From Proteus vulgaris (lineage in GTDB: Bacteria; Pseudomonadota; Gammaproteobacteria; Enterobacterales; Enterobacteriaceae), in contig LR590468.1 in assembly GCA_901472505.1 (NCBI GenBank), positions 930,001 through 994,000 of the forward strand: a DNA stretch of 64,000 bases, written 5' to 3'. Numbering within the stretch: position 1 is the stretch's first letter; the number at the start of each line of letters is the position of its first letter. The notes under the pieces are model-generated. The model did not search any database, was not told the origin of the DNA, and worked only from the letters and a program-made list of their open reading frames with translations. This document shows, piece after piece, positions 20,214-29,868 of this stretch. A program made the translations under genes and the position numbers.

Positions 20214-20601
20214 GGCGAGACGCCGGTGCCCTTAGACGCAAAGCGCCAATAAAAATTAAAGTCCAACCAATAAGAAAACTAAATCCACCAATTGGCGTAA
20301 AATAAGATAATAATCTAACTTGTGTTAGCGCCATACAATAAAGGCTACCACTGAAAAGTAAAATACCAACACTAAAGAAAATACCAGCCCAATAAAACCA
20401 TAAAATGGTTTTTCGCATTAATATTGTCGCGATCCCGACAAGTATCAAGGTATGTACAATCTGGTAGCGCATCGCTAACTGAATGTATTCCCAATGTTGT
20501 GGCGATAAATGAGGTGCTAGCTTATGCGTTGCAAATGCACCAAAAGCGACATAAAAAAAGCCACTAATCGCGGAAAACATAAGCAATGTACGACTATTCA
20601 C
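20206..20601 (-). CDS. ygdD: DUF423 inner-membrane protein YgdD
   Basis: A small membrane protein of unknown function, 131 residues as in E. coli. Four hydrophobic segments are visible: about 6-24 ([15 protein letters not shown]), 48-63, 68-90 and 98-121. The conserved block is [21 protein letters not shown], split here by its length limit. It lies between gcvA and rlmM on the same strand, as in E. coli, and overlaps rlmM. Confidence 0.92.
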   Translation of the reverse strand: MNSRTLLMFSAISGFFYVAFGAFATHKLAPHLSPQHWEYIQLAMRYQIVHTLILVGIATILMRKTILWFYWAGIFFSVGILLFSGSLYCMALTQVRLLSYFTPIGGFSFLIGWTLIFIGALRLRAPASRHE

Positions 20602-20646
20602 TATTTATTCCTTCCTAATTTAGAAGATATTTTGCCAATCATAATA

Positions 20647-21567
20647 TTAAGATGACGCTAGTAAACCCAGCTTTTCTTGTTCGTTTGCTGCTTGTGATAA
20701 AATCCATTGGCGAAAAGCCGCAATTTTACCCAACTCAGCCTGACTATCTTGGCAAACTAAATAAAATGCATTTTTACTGACAAGGACATCTGGAAAAGGT
20801 CTCACGAGCCGACCAGATTCTATTTCACTACGTGCCATAACATTATTAACTAATGCAACCCCTTGCCCATGTACAGCGGCCTGGATCACCATTGAGCTAT
20901 GGCTAAAAATGGGGCCTTGCTGCACATTGATCTGATTTTGTATCTCTAATTGGCGAACATAAGCTTGCCAATCTCGACGAGATGTATCATGTAGTAGTGT
21001 ATGATAAATCAGATCGGAGGGGGTTTTTAGTGGTTTTTCGCCTGTAAGTAAAGATGGCGCACAAACAGGAATTAAATATTCTGCATAAAGGCGGTCTGTG
21101 CGTAACCCAGTCCAGTTCCCTCGACCATAAAAAATAGCCACATCAACGTCATCAGCAAGTTTATCTTCTTCTCTATCGACAGCCTGAATTCGTACATCAA
21201 TCCCTGGATAAGCTTGATTAAATCCAGACAATCTTGGCACTAACCATTGGATCGCAAAACTCGGAGAAAGACTAACTGTTAGTGCACCTTTCGCGCTTCT
21301 CGCTAATAATTTGCGAGTTGCTTCGTTAATTGATGAAAAAATTTCCTTTATATCAAGATAATAGCTCTGTCCTTCTTCTGTTAGCAAAAGTGAGCGATTG
21401 CGTCTTCTAAATAATTTTAGCCCAAGAAATTCTTCTAGTGTTTTAATTTGATGGCTCACCGCCGCTTGTGTCACAAATAATTCTTCAGCCGCTTTAGTAA
21501 AACTTAAATGACGTGCAGCTGAATCAAAAACCCTAAGCGCATTTAATGGTGGTAAACGTTTAGACAT
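20647..21567 (-). CDS. gcvA: Glycine cleavage system transcriptional regulator GcvA
   Basis: LysR-type regulator of the glycine-cleavage operon and of the GcvB sRNA. It has 306 residues (E. coli 305). The winged helix-turn-helix is at about 18-65 (SFTKAAEELFVTQAAVSHQ); an effector-binding domain follows. It is divergent from GcvB, as in E. coli, and shares the 120-bp promoter region with it. The gcv operon itself is not in this window. Confidence 0.95.
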   Translation of the reverse strand: MSKRLPPLNALRVFDSAARHLSFTKAAEELFVTQAAVSHQIKTLEEFLGLKLFRRRNRSLLLTEEGQSYYLDIKEIFSSINEATRKLLARSAKGALTVSLSPSFAIQWLVPRLSGFNQAYPGIDVRIQAVDREEDKLADDVDVAIFYGRGNWTGLRTDRLYAEYLIPVCAPSLLTGEKPLKTPSDLIYHTLLHDTSRRDWQAYVRQLEIQNQINVQQGPIFSHSSMVIQAAVHGQGVALVNNVMARSEIESGRLVRPFPDVLVSKNAFYLVCQDSQAELGKIAAFRQWILSQAANEQEKLGLLASS

Positions 21568-21690
21568 ATTCGGTTCTTAAACCCCTATTTTGGCTATTAG
21601 TAGACCCTAACTTTCATCATTAGTTTTTTTTATGCGAAGCATTATAATTTGTCCCTTGATGATTAGCCAGTAAATACCTATAGTAAGCGC

Positions 21691-21889
21691 ACTTCCTAAG
21701 CCGGAACGAAAAGTTGTGTAGTAGTAATACTGCAAGACTTTTGGCTTTGTGGTTGTGATGTTGTGTTTGCAAGTTGTCTGGAAATTCCAGACTTAGTAGC
21801 TGATGCTACTGTTTTTTTTCACTTCCTGTACATTTACCCTGTCTGTCCATAGTGATTTTATAGTGCACCGCCAAGGCGGTGCTTTTTTT
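21691..21889 (+). ncRNA. gcvB: GcvB small regulatory RNA
   Basis: Hfq-dependent sRNA that represses many amino-acid and peptide transporters. The 5' end ACTTCCTAAGCCGGAACGAA, the G/U-rich seed region (GGTTGTGATGTTGTGTTTGC), the block CACTTCCTGTACATTTACCC and the terminal hairpin CACCGCC-AA-GGCGGTG followed by T7 all match E. coli GcvB in order. The second stem-loop (TCTGGAAATTCCAGA) differs in sequence but keeps its shape. It is about 199 nt and divergent from gcvA. Confidence 0.95.
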
Positions 21890-22229
21890 ATTCCCTATTT
21901 TTATCTAACTTTTCATCTGCTATACACCCACTTTTGATGTTTTTATCTTTTCTTTACAAGAAATTTATTGTCATTGTTCTAAAAAACACATCATATTCTC
22001 TTTAAGATAATTAAATTAAAGAAAAAAACACGTGTTCAATCTACTATCTGTGACTTTTTATTGAGTGAACTTTCGCCATCTTTATCGTGCTATGATGGAC
22101 GCACTATCATGTTACAAACGGATGTTCCTAGTTTTTCATTATAAATAAATATAATTAACCGTATAATCCATACGCCCTATTTTTACTACAAATCACGAAA
22201 CGTTATTCATCTACTAATACAGCATAATT
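21890..22229. other. AT-rich gap between GcvB and csdA
   Basis: A 340-bp stretch with no ORF or repeat I can support. A possible -10 (TATGAT, near 22092) may belong to csdA transcription; no matching -35 stands out. Confidence 0.4.
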
Positions 22230-23441
22230 ATGAACGTATTTTCCCCTAAATTATTTCGACAACAATTTCCCGCTCTCGAAGCAGATACGATTTATCTTGA
22301 TAGCGCAGCCACGGCACTAAAGCCCCTCGCCATGATAGAAGTCTCCGATGCCTTTTATCGCCATAATTTTGCAACGGTTCATCGTAGCCAATACCAGCAT
22401 GCTAAAGAAACCACACAACAGTATGAGGCGACGCGTCAACAAATTGCTAAATTAATCAACAGTGCCGATAGAGATACAATTATTTGGACAAAAGGCACAA
22501 CAGAATCACTCAATTTTATTGCTCAAGGTTATTTTCGTCCTCGTTTACAACCAGGTGATGAAATTATTGTTAGTGAGCAAGAACATCATGCAAACCTTAT
22601 CCCTTGGTTGATACTGGCAGAACAAACAGGTGCACGGGTGATCCCTTGGGTAATAGAAGATGATTTTTTACCTTCAATTGACAGCTTAAATGCTTTAATC
22701 AACAAACGAACACGAATTGTCGCTATTAGCCAAATGTCGAATGTGACAGGTGCTCAAATCGCATTAGACAAAGTGTCTCAATGCGTTCATCAATATGATA
22801 ATTGCTTACTCATTGTCGATGGTGCACAAGGTATTGCACATCATCCAACAGATGTCACAGCACTTGATATCGATTTCTATGTCTTTTCTGCCCATAAACT
22901 TTATGGTCCTAATGGATTAGGTATTTGTTATGGCAAACGAAAACATTTAGAGAATATGGCACCTTGGCATGGTGGCGGAAAGATGCTAACGAACGCAACA
23001 TTTGATGGTTTTACCCCAGCTCCTATCCCTCTGCGTTTTGAAGCTGGAACACCTAATGTTGCAGGTGTTATTGCTTTCTCCGCCACATTAACATGGTTAG
23101 AAACACAAGATATGTATCAGGCTAACCAATACACATTAGAGCTTGCTGATGAAGCTGAAAAACGTCTAAGTGAGTTAGATGGGTTTATCAGCTATCGCGC
23201 GCCAAATTCATCCATCATCTCTTTTAATTTTTTAGGCATTCATCATAGTGATTTAGCAACATTAATCGCAGAGAAAGGTATTGCATTACGTACAGGACAG
23301 CACTGCGCGCAACCTCTTATTGATTCATTAAATATTTCAGGCTGTTTACGCATTTCTTTTATGCCTTATAATCAATATTCTGATATTGATGCTTTTATTA
23401 ATGCCGTTAAATTTGCGCTAACACTCTTAAAAGACGAATAA
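22230..23441 (+). CDS. csdA: Cysteine desulfurase CsdA
   Basis: PLP-dependent class V aminotransferase-fold enzyme that removes sulfur from cysteine and passes it to CsdE. The PLP lysine is K223 in FSAHKLYGPNG, the histidine stacking on PLP is in SEQEHHANL, and the catalytic cysteine is C359 in RTGQHCAQPL. Length 403 residues (E. coli 401). It overlaps csdE by one base (TAATG), so the pair is coupled. Confidence 0.95.
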   Translation: MNVFSPKLFRQQFPALEADTIYLDSAATALKPLAMIEVSDAFYRHNFATVHRSQYQHAKETTQQYEATRQQIAKLINSADRDTIIWTKGTTESLNFIAQGYFRPRLQPGDEIIVSEQEHHANLIPWLILAEQTGARVIPWVIEDDFLPSIDSLNALINKRTRIVAISQMSNVTGAQIALDKVSQCVHQYDNCLLIVDGAQGIAHHPTDVTALDIDFYVFSAHKLYGPNGLGICYGKRKHLENMAPWHGGGKMLTNATFDGFTPAPIPLRFEAGTPNVAGVIAFSATLTWLETQDMYQANQYTLELADEAEKRLSELDGFISYRAPNSSIISFNFLGIHHSDLATLIAEKGIALRTGQHCAQPLIDSLNISGCLRISFMPYNQYSDIDAFINAVKFALTLLKDE

Positions 23442-23896
23442 TGATAATGAACAACACACATCACCTCACTACTCAACACCCTTTTGGCCATGAAATTACT
23501 TTAGAGACCTTGCTTAAGGATTTTCAAAAATCAAAAGCATGGGAAGATAAATATCGTCAATTAATTCAACTTTCACGAAAACTACCTGCATTACCAGATA
23601 CATTAAAAACAACAGAAAAAGAGATCCAGGGTTGTGAAAATAGAGTGTGGCTTGGGGTTGAATTAAACAATGAGGGCAAATATCACGTTTATGGTGATAG
23701 TGATGGACGGATTGTAAAAGGCTTACTTACTATTATTTTAACAATAGTTGAAAATAAAACGGCACAGGAAATAGCTGATATCGATATATTAGCGATTTTT
23801 GATCAATTAGGATTGGCTAATCAAATTAGCCAATCCCGCACTGATGGAGTGAATGCAATTATCGCGCGGTTAAAATCACTCACTTCTCAATCTTAG
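23441..23896 (+). CDS. csdE: Sulfur acceptor protein CsdE
   Basis: SufE-like acceptor of persulfide sulfur from CsdA. The acceptor cysteine is C65 in EIQGCENRVWLG. The protein has 151 residues (E. coli 147) and ends RTDGVNAIIARLKSL, typical of the family. Either the ATG overlapping the csdA stop or the one six bases later could be the start. An ERIC-like repeat follows before convergent tcdA. Confidence 0.93.
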   Translation: MIMNNTHHLTTQHPFGHEITLETLLKDFQKSKAWEDKYRQLIQLSRKLPALPDTLKTTEKEIQGCENRVWLGVELNNEGKYHVYGDSDGRIVKGLLTIILTIVENKTAQEIADIDILAIFDQLGLANQISQSRTDGVNAIIARLKSLTSQS

Positions 23897-23936
23897 CCTT
23901 AACTTAGGCTCAAAATCTCAATATATAATACAAATA

Positions 23937-24066
23937 TATACTATAAATAATACGAGGTGCAGCCAGGCGATAAGTGAATGAGTCACTAGGAGCATACATC
24001 AGTATGTGACTAGTGCGAATGAGCATAGTCAACAACGCTGCAACTTGAAGTATGACGAGTATTATA
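23937..24066. repeat. ERIC-like intergenic repeat (IRU)
   Basis: The core GAGTCACTAGGAGCATACAT-CAGTATGTGACTAGTGCGAATGAGC resembles the ERIC consensus (CCCCAGGAGCTTACATAAGTAAGTGACTGGGG), and the ends, ATACGAGGTGCAGC and GCTGCAACTTGAAGTATGACGAGTAT, are imperfect inverted repeats. About 130 bp, between csdE and tcdA; its end overlaps the tcdA stop codon. (Sequence blocks are quoted as separate halves.). Confidence 0.75.
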
Positions 24067-24874
24067 GTCGGCCTTCTCGTTGTGCCTTAGCCAACATCTT
24101 CTTCAACGCATGAGACACCGCGATAAAACCAAAAGAAGCCGTTACCATCGTTACAGCCCCAAATCCTGCGGAACAATCCATTCGTTTTACGCCATCAGCA
24201 GTGCTTTTCGCTGCACAAACCGTCCCATCTCCCTGCGGGTAAACCAGTTGTTCAGTTGAGAAAACACAATCTATTCCTAGCTTACCTTTGCTATTTTTTA
24301 CAACATTAAAATCAGATTTCAAGCGCTCTCTTAGTTTAGCAGCTAAAGGATCTTGAATTGTTTTTGCTAAATCAACGACCTGAATTTGGGTTGGATCAGT
24401 TTGGCCTCCAGCCCCTCCTGTTGTGATCACAGGAATTTTATAACGACGACAATAAGCTAATAACGCCGCTTTGGGCCTAACACTATCAATCGCATCAACC
24501 ACATAATCAAAATTGTTATTCATCATCTCATCGACATTATCAACCGTGACAAAATCATCAATACTAGTGACATTACATTCTGGATTTATTTCCAAAATAC
24601 GCTGTTTCATAACATCGCATTTAGGCTGCCCCACATTTTCTTTTAATGCATGTATTTGCCGATTCGTATTAGTTACACAAACATCATCCATATCAATTAA
24701 GGTGATAGCACCAATACCACTACGTGCTAGTGCTTCTGCAGCCCAACTGCCTACCCCACCTATACCCACGACACAAATATGAGCCTGAGCAAAATAAAAC
24801 AACGCTTTTTGCCCATAAAGTCGTCCTATTCCAGAAAAGCGTTGTAAATATGAATCTGATAATGAATTTTGCAT
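24062..24874 (-). CDS. tcdA: tRNA threonylcarbamoyladenosine dehydratase
   Basis: E1-like (ThiF/MoeB family) enzyme that cyclises t6A to ct6A in tRNA; in E. coli it works with CsdA and CsdE, which lie next door here. The ATP-binding glycine loop is VVGIGGVGSWAAEALARSG near residues 35-53. I start at the ATG at 24872-24874 (MQNSLSDSYLQRFSGIGRLYG), giving 270 residues (E. coli 268). A longer frame begins at 24931, inside a 10-bp palindrome, and adds 19 residues lacking family support. The Shine-Dalgarno of either start is poor. Confidence 0.92.
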   Translation of the reverse strand: MQNSLSDSYLQRFSGIGRLYGQKALFYFAQAHICVVGIGGVGSWAAEALARSGIGAITLIDMDDVCVTNTNRQIHALKENVGQPKCDVMKQRILEINPECNVTSIDDFVTVDNVDEMMNNNFDYVVDAIDSVRPKAALLAYCRRYKIPVITTGGAGGQTDPTQIQVVDLAKTIQDPLAAKLRERLKSDFNVVKNSKGKLGIDCVFSTEQLVYPQGDGTVCAAKSTADGVKRMDCSAGFGAVTMVTASFGFIAVSHALKKMLAKAQREGRL

Positions 24875-24906
24875 AATGCGATAACAACCTAAATAACAAA
24901 AGGTAT

Positions 24907-24932
24907 CATGGCTATTAATATCAATAGCCATG
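24907..24932. repeat. 10-bp palindrome between mltA and tcdA
   Basis: CATGGCTATT and AATAGCCATG form a perfect inverted repeat with a 6-base loop. It may be a weak terminator for mltA or an RNA hairpin ahead of tcdA. Confidence 0.5.
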
Positions 24933-24983
24933 TCGTTTACGTGATTTTACCGTTAATAATAACTCGATGAATAGTAAATCGTT

Positions 24984-26078
24984 TTATGACGCAGGATTTA
25001 GTAAGTTAAGTTGTGATTTTTTTAATACCCAAACACGGCCATAATGATTATAAAAACCAGCCATATGACCTGCATCTTTGCCAATTCCATGATAAATATC
25101 GAAATGATGTCCTTTGATTGCACCGCCCACATCTAATGCTACCATCAAACGCATCTGATATTCACCGGTAAACTTACCAGTATTATCAAGTACAGGAATT
25201 TCAGCCAATAATACAGTTCCCGCTGGAATAATACTTCTATCAGAAGCAACAGATGCAAGTGCAACCAATGGAATAGCACTAGCACCTCTTACTGGTGTAA
25301 AAGGTTCGGGTTTAAAAAAGACAAATGAAGGATTTTCTTCTAACAATTTTCTTACTTCAGCATCGCTATGTTTATCAGCCCATTCCCTGATAGCAAGCAT
25401 CGACATATCTTTTCTTTCTACTTCACCATTATCGATAAGCACTTTACCAATGCTTCGATAAGCATGCCCATTTTTTCCTGCATAACCAAAGAACGTAAGC
25501 GGTTTTCCATCACCAAAATCAACATAGCCACTCCCTTGAACTTCCATCATAAAGTTATCCATAATGGAATTACTGTAAGCAGCAATCAAAGATTGGCTTA
25601 ATGCGCCATTATAGATAGCTGCGCGTGAAGGAAGCTTAGAACGGCTATTCGCGGGCATTTTATAAAGAGGGTATTGGAATTCGCCTTGTCGTGTTAAACG
25701 AGCTTCAAGAACTGGCGTATAATAGCCAGTAAATTGAACGTTACCGTAATTATCAACACCTTCCATTTGAAATGCAGAAAGATTAAATTGGCGTAATTGG
25801 CGAGTATCTGCCCCTGAACGTAACCAGTTTTCAACAGCTTGATAAGTCTCTTGATGGCTATTATACAAGCGAGATGATGTTTGACTTATCTGATTAATTT
25901 GTTGCAGATAATCTGGGCCATTAATCGGTGTACCTTGTGTATTTGGCGAGCTGACTTCGATCAAGTCCTGTTTAAGCTTTCCATCTTTATATTGCTGACC
26001 TTGCTCTGTGGGACGGTGACATCCTGTTAAGGCAAGCGCTAACATACCTAAAATTAACGATTTTCGCCAAGTAACCAT
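24984..26078 (-). CDS. mltA: Membrane-bound lytic murein transglycosylase A
   Basis: Outer-membrane lipoprotein that cleaves the MurNAc-GlcNAc bond of peptidoglycan. The signal peptide ends in the lipobox LTGC with C20 as the lipidated residue. The MltA domain carries FTGYYTPVLEA at about 119-129, and the C-terminal 3D domain has LDVGGAIKGHHFDIYHG with the catalytic aspartates. 364 residues, as in E. coli (365). It lies upstream of tcdA on the same strand and divergent from the initiator tRNA cluster. Confidence 0.95.
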   Translation of the reverse strand: MVTWRKSLILGMLALALTGCHRPTEQGQQYKDGKLKQDLIEVSSPNTQGTPINGPDYLQQINQISQTSSRLYNSHQETYQAVENWLRSGADTRQLRQFNLSAFQMEGVDNYGNVQFTGYYTPVLEARLTRQGEFQYPLYKMPANSRSKLPSRAAIYNGALSQSLIAAYSNSIMDNFMMEVQGSGYVDFGDGKPLTFFGYAGKNGHAYRSIGKVLIDNGEVERKDMSMLAIREWADKHSDAEVRKLLEENPSFVFFKPEPFTPVRGASAIPLVALASVASDRSIIPAGTVLLAEIPVLDNTGKFTGEYQMRLMVALDVGGAIKGHHFDIYHGIGKDAGHMAGFYNHYGRVWVLKKSQLNLLNPAS

Positions 26079-26216
26079 TTTTTACTCGCTTAATGATTAA
26101 ATTTGAGAGTTGATTTTGAATGAGAAAGATACCAAAGCCAAATCAATAAAGATATGAATGTCCCCCATTGCTAATGTCTTCTATTATCAACTAACCAATA
26201 CGACTTTTAAACATTA

Positions 26217-26340
26217 AATATATGCTCTAAATAATTCGAGATACAGGTAGATAACAAATGAAAAAAGGTAAAGTGCATAGATAAACTATATATGACTCAA
26301 CTCACAGAATTGTACTATAACTCGAAGCATGACAAGTATA
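26217..26340. repeat. Degenerate ERIC-like repeat
   Basis: The ends (TCTAAATAATTCGAGATACAG and AACTCGAAGCATGACAAGTATA, given as separate blocks) match those of the element at 23937-24066 with a few changes, while the core is strongly diverged. It lies upstream of mltA, before the tRNA promoter. Confidence 0.5.
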
Positions 26341-26415
26341 ACTGCCTAAAATTGCATCTCCATGTATTATTTCTGACCGTTTTTAAAAGAAAACGATAAA
26401 AATTTCATAAAAAAC

Positions 26416-26443
26416 TTGCAACTCACCAGATCCTGAGTATAGT
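26416..26443 (+). promoter_or_regulatory. Promoter of the initiator tRNA cluster
   Basis: TTGCAA and TATAGT are spaced by 16 bp and followed by the GC-rich discriminator GCCCCTC, typical of stringently controlled stable-RNA promoters. The first tRNA begins 15 bp past the -10. Confidence 0.8.
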
Positions 26444-26458
26444 GCCCCTCTGTGGAGA

Positions 26459-26535
<77 letters not shown>

Positions 26536-26565
26536 ATTCACAAAGTAGTCAGTTATAGTATCAGT

Positions 26566-26642
<77 letters not shown>

Positions 26643-26664
26643 ATTCTATAAATAACAATTCAGT

Positions 26665-26741
<77 letters not shown>

Positions 26742-26954
26742 ATTTTCTTTCAAGATATCTCTCTCATTTTTTACCCTCTTCCTAAATTAATTCAATTTTA
26801 TTCCCTACTCTGTCCATATATTTATTCTATTAGTTATCTTTTTTGTAATAAAGTCATGATGTTAAATAAGGTTATTTTATTGAAAAGTAATAAGAAACCC
26901 CAATAGAAAGCAATGTTTACTTTCTACTGGAATATAAAAGATAAGAGGAAAACA

Positions 26955-28217
26955 CTAGCTACGATCAGCTAAGGTTAACTCACCACCATTAGCAAAATAA
27001 GCTTTGATACCTTTAAAAATAGATTCTGCAATTTGTTGCTGGAATTTAGCCGTTTTCAGTTTTTTCTCTTCTTCGATATTACTGATAAAGGCAGTTTCTA
27101 CTAAAATAGAAGGGATTTCAGGCGCTTTTAATACAGCGAATCCTGCCTGATCGACTTTATTTTTATGCAGTTTATTAATCCCTCCTAACAATTTAAGCAC
27201 CTCACTACCAAATTTCAAACTGTCATTGATAGTCGCTGTTTGCACAAGATCAAGCATGGCATGATCAACATAACGGTCACCACTTTTGCTCACACCACCA
27301 ATTAAATCAGACTCATTTTGAGTTTGCGCAAGATAACGTGCCGTATTACTGGTCGCACCTGTTTTTGACAACGCAAAAACAGATGAGCCTCTGGCAGAAC
27401 GATTAGTAAATGCATCTGCATGAATAGAGACAAACAGGTCTGCTTGCATTTTTCGTGCTTTAGCAACACGCACTGTTAATGGAATAAACACATCTTCATT
27501 ACGTGTCATATACGCCTTCATTTTGGCGTCTTTATCGATTAATGTTCTTAAGCGACGTGCTATTTGTAATACCACATCTTTTTCACGCGTTTTATATTTC
27601 CCAACGGCACCGGGATCTTCCCCGCCATGCCCAGGATCGATCATAATGATAATTGGCCTATCTCGTCCCGCCCGACCCGGTTTACGTGTATCTGTTTGTG
27701 CGGGTACCGCTTGTTGTAAATCGCCATCATTATATTCACGTAACAGTGCTAAGAGTGGGTCATCTTCAGTGTCTGAGCCGTGACTTGGGTAGAAATCTAA
27801 CACTAAACGGTTTTTAAATTCCGCAACAGGCTTTAGAGTAAACATTTGTGGCTGCACTGCTGTTTTTACCTCAAATACCAGTCGCACTGTTTTGGGCGTA
27901 TTTTGACCAACACGGATCAATTTCAAATAAGGATCGCTAGTCTGCACCTGATTAGCAACCCCTTTTAGTACGCTATTAAGTTGAATACCTTCTAAATCCA
28001 CCACAATACGTTCAGGGTTTGATAATGCAAACTGACGATATTTAAGTGGTGTACTTGATTCTATAGTCACGCGAGTATAAGTCGAGGCAGGCCAGACCCT
28101 GACGGCCACAATAGATGCTGTCGCAGCCAAGCCAACAGGGCTAACACTTAACAATAATAACGCGCCAATTCCTTTAATAAGACGACGACGAGTTTGATTG
28201 TGCTCAGAATGACTCAT
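26955..28217 (-). CDS. amiC: N-acetylmuramoyl-L-alanine amidase AmiC
   Basis: Periplasmic zinc amidase that splits septal peptidoglycan for daughter-cell separation and is activated by NlpD in E. coli. The N-terminus has a twin-arginine signal ([15 protein letters not shown]). An AMIN domain (about 35-145) directs it to the septum, and the Amidase_3 domain has zinc ligands in [12 protein letters not shown], the TREKD glutamate and SIHADAF. 420 residues (E. coli 417). It is divergent from argA. Confidence 0.95.
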   Translation of the reverse strand: MSHSEHNQTRRRLIKGIGALLLLSVSPVGLAATASIVAVRVWPASTYTRVTIESSTPLKYRQFALSNPERIVVDLEGIQLNSVLKGVANQVQTSDPYLKLIRVGQNTPKTVRLVFEVKTAVQPQMFTLKPVAEFKNRLVLDFYPSHGSDTEDDPLLALLREYNDGDLQQAVPAQTDTRKPGRAGRDRPIIIMIDPGHGGEDPGAVGKYKTREKDVVLQIARRLRTLIDKDAKMKAYMTRNEDVFIPLTVRVAKARKMQADLFVSIHADAFTNRSARGSSVFALSKTGATSNTARYLAQTQNESDLIGGVSKSGDRYVDHAMLDLVQTATINDSLKFGSEVLKLLGGINKLHKNKVDQAGFAVLKAPEIPSILVETAFISNIEEEKKLKTAKFQQQIAESIFKGIKAYFANGGELTLADRS

Positions 28218-28407
28218 GAAAATATTCCAAAAAAACGATTAACGTCAATAAACTCTAAAAAGAGATAAAAAAAGTTAAGAACGAAAAACTTTACCCAATC
28301 CACACTTCACTGTCACTTAAAAACAGCACAATTACTCACTTTTACACGAATATTCTGCCCTTATGCAAAACAATAAGATAGGATTTTACTTGCCATTTCT
28401 CACCAAA

Positions 28408-28446
28408 AAGAATAAAAATACATAAAATACGAATAAAAATTCATTT
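28408..28446 (+). promoter_or_regulatory. Tandem ArgR boxes at argA
   Basis: Two 18-bp ARG boxes (AAGAATAAAAATACATAA at 28408-28425 and ACGAATAAAAATTCATTT at 28429-28446) are separated by 3 bp, the spacing that binds an ArgR hexamer. They overlap a -35 TTGCCA (28390-28395) promoter's -10 and lie just upstream of the argA Shine-Dalgarno, so arginine repression is expected. Confidence 0.82.
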
Positions 28447-28457
28447 GAGAGGGCTTT

Positions 28458-29793
28458 ATGAAAGAGCGTAGCACCGAATTGGTCGATGGATTCCGCCACT
28501 CGGTTCCGTATATTAATGCACATAGAGGCAAAACATTTGTCATTATGTTGGGTGGCGAAGCTATTGCACATGAAAATTTCCCATCCATCATTAACGATAT
28601 TGGATTACTACACAGTTTAGGTATCCGTTTAGTGGTTGTTTATGGCGCAAGACCACAAATTGATATGGTACTTGAAGTGCAAAAAGTCTCTCCGATTTAT
28701 CATAAATATACCCGTATTACAGATAGTAAAACCTTAGAAATTGTTAAACAAGCTGCGGGTACATTACAGCTCGATATTACCGCACGTTTATCAATGAGTT
28801 TAAGTAATACACCATTACAAGGCGCGCATATTAATGTGGTTAGTGGCAACTTTGTCATCGCGCAACCTTTAGGAGTTGATGATGGTGTTGATTATTGTCA
28901 CAGCGGAAAAATTCGCCGTATTGATGAAGAAGCAATTCATCGTCAATTAGACAGTAATGCCATTGTATTAATTGGCCCTGTAGCCGTGTCTGTTACAGGT
29001 GAAAGTTTTAATCTCACATCAGAAGAAGTGGCAACACAACTTGCTATAAAACTTAAAGCGCAAAAAAATGATTGGTTTTTGCTCTTTCCAGGGAGTGGTT
29101 GATGAAGATGGTCACATTGTGTCTGAATTACTACCTAATCAAGCAGAAGACAAAATTCAAGAACTACAAACAGAAGGTGATTACCACTCAGGTACAGTTA
29201 GATTCTTGCGAGGCGCTGTTAAAGCCTGTCGTCGGGGGGTAGAACGCAGTCATCTATTAAGTTATCAATCTGATGGTGCGCTTATTCAAGAGCTATTTTC
29301 TCGGGATGGTATTGGGACTCAAATTGTGATGGAAAGCGCAGAAAAAGTTCGCAGAGCCAATATCAATGATATTGGTGGCATACTCGAACTGATTCGCCCA
29401 TTAGAACAACAAGGTATTTTAGTCAGACGTTCAAGAGAACAATTAGAAATAGAGATAGACCAATTTACTATTATTGAACGCGATAATATGACTATTGCCT
29501 GTGCCGCGCTTTATCCTTATCAATCAGAAAAAATTGGTGAAATGGCCTGTGTTGCCGTACATCCTGATTATCGTAGTTCTTGCCGTGGTGAAGTATTACT
29601 GCAACGTATTTCTACTCATGCTAAGCAATTGGGACTAGAGAAACTATTTGTTTTAACAACGAGAAGTATTCACTGGTTTCAAGAGAAAGGATTTGAACCT
29701 GCTGAAATTGATAAGTTACCCATTGAAAAACAAGCGCTCTACAATTATCAGCGTCGCTCTAAGATCTTGATTTTAGATTTACATAAAGAGTAA
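28458..29793 (+). CDS. argA: Amino-acid N-acetyltransferase ArgA (frameshift at 29062-29068)
   Basis: N-acetylglutamate synthase, the first step of arginine biosynthesis and feedback-inhibited by arginine. An N-terminal amino-acid-kinase-like domain ([15 protein letters not shown]) is followed by a C-terminal GNAT domain ([19 protein letters not shown]). The A7 run at 29062-29068 should be A6; then the frame reads [16 protein letters not shown] and continues to the end, giving 444 residues (E. coli 443). GAGAGGG precedes the ATG. Controlled by the tandem ArgR boxes upstream. Confidence 0.94.
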
Positions 29794-29809
29794 TATTTAA
29801 CACAACCCC

Positions 29810-29841
29810 AAAGACAGGTATCCCTCTCAATGCCTGTCTTT
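29810..29841. terminator. Bidirectional terminator between argA and recD
   Basis: AAAGACAGG and CCTGTCTTT form a perfect 9-bp stem between convergent argA and recD, with T-rich flanks. Confidence 0.8.
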
Positions 29842-29868
29842 TATTGTTTTTATCTTATTAGGTAAATA

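Noticed and set aside
21600..21690. Possible separate GcvA operator sites in the gcvA/gcvB gap
   Set aside because: LysR-type T-N11-A half sites are too frequent in AT-rich DNA to pick one out.
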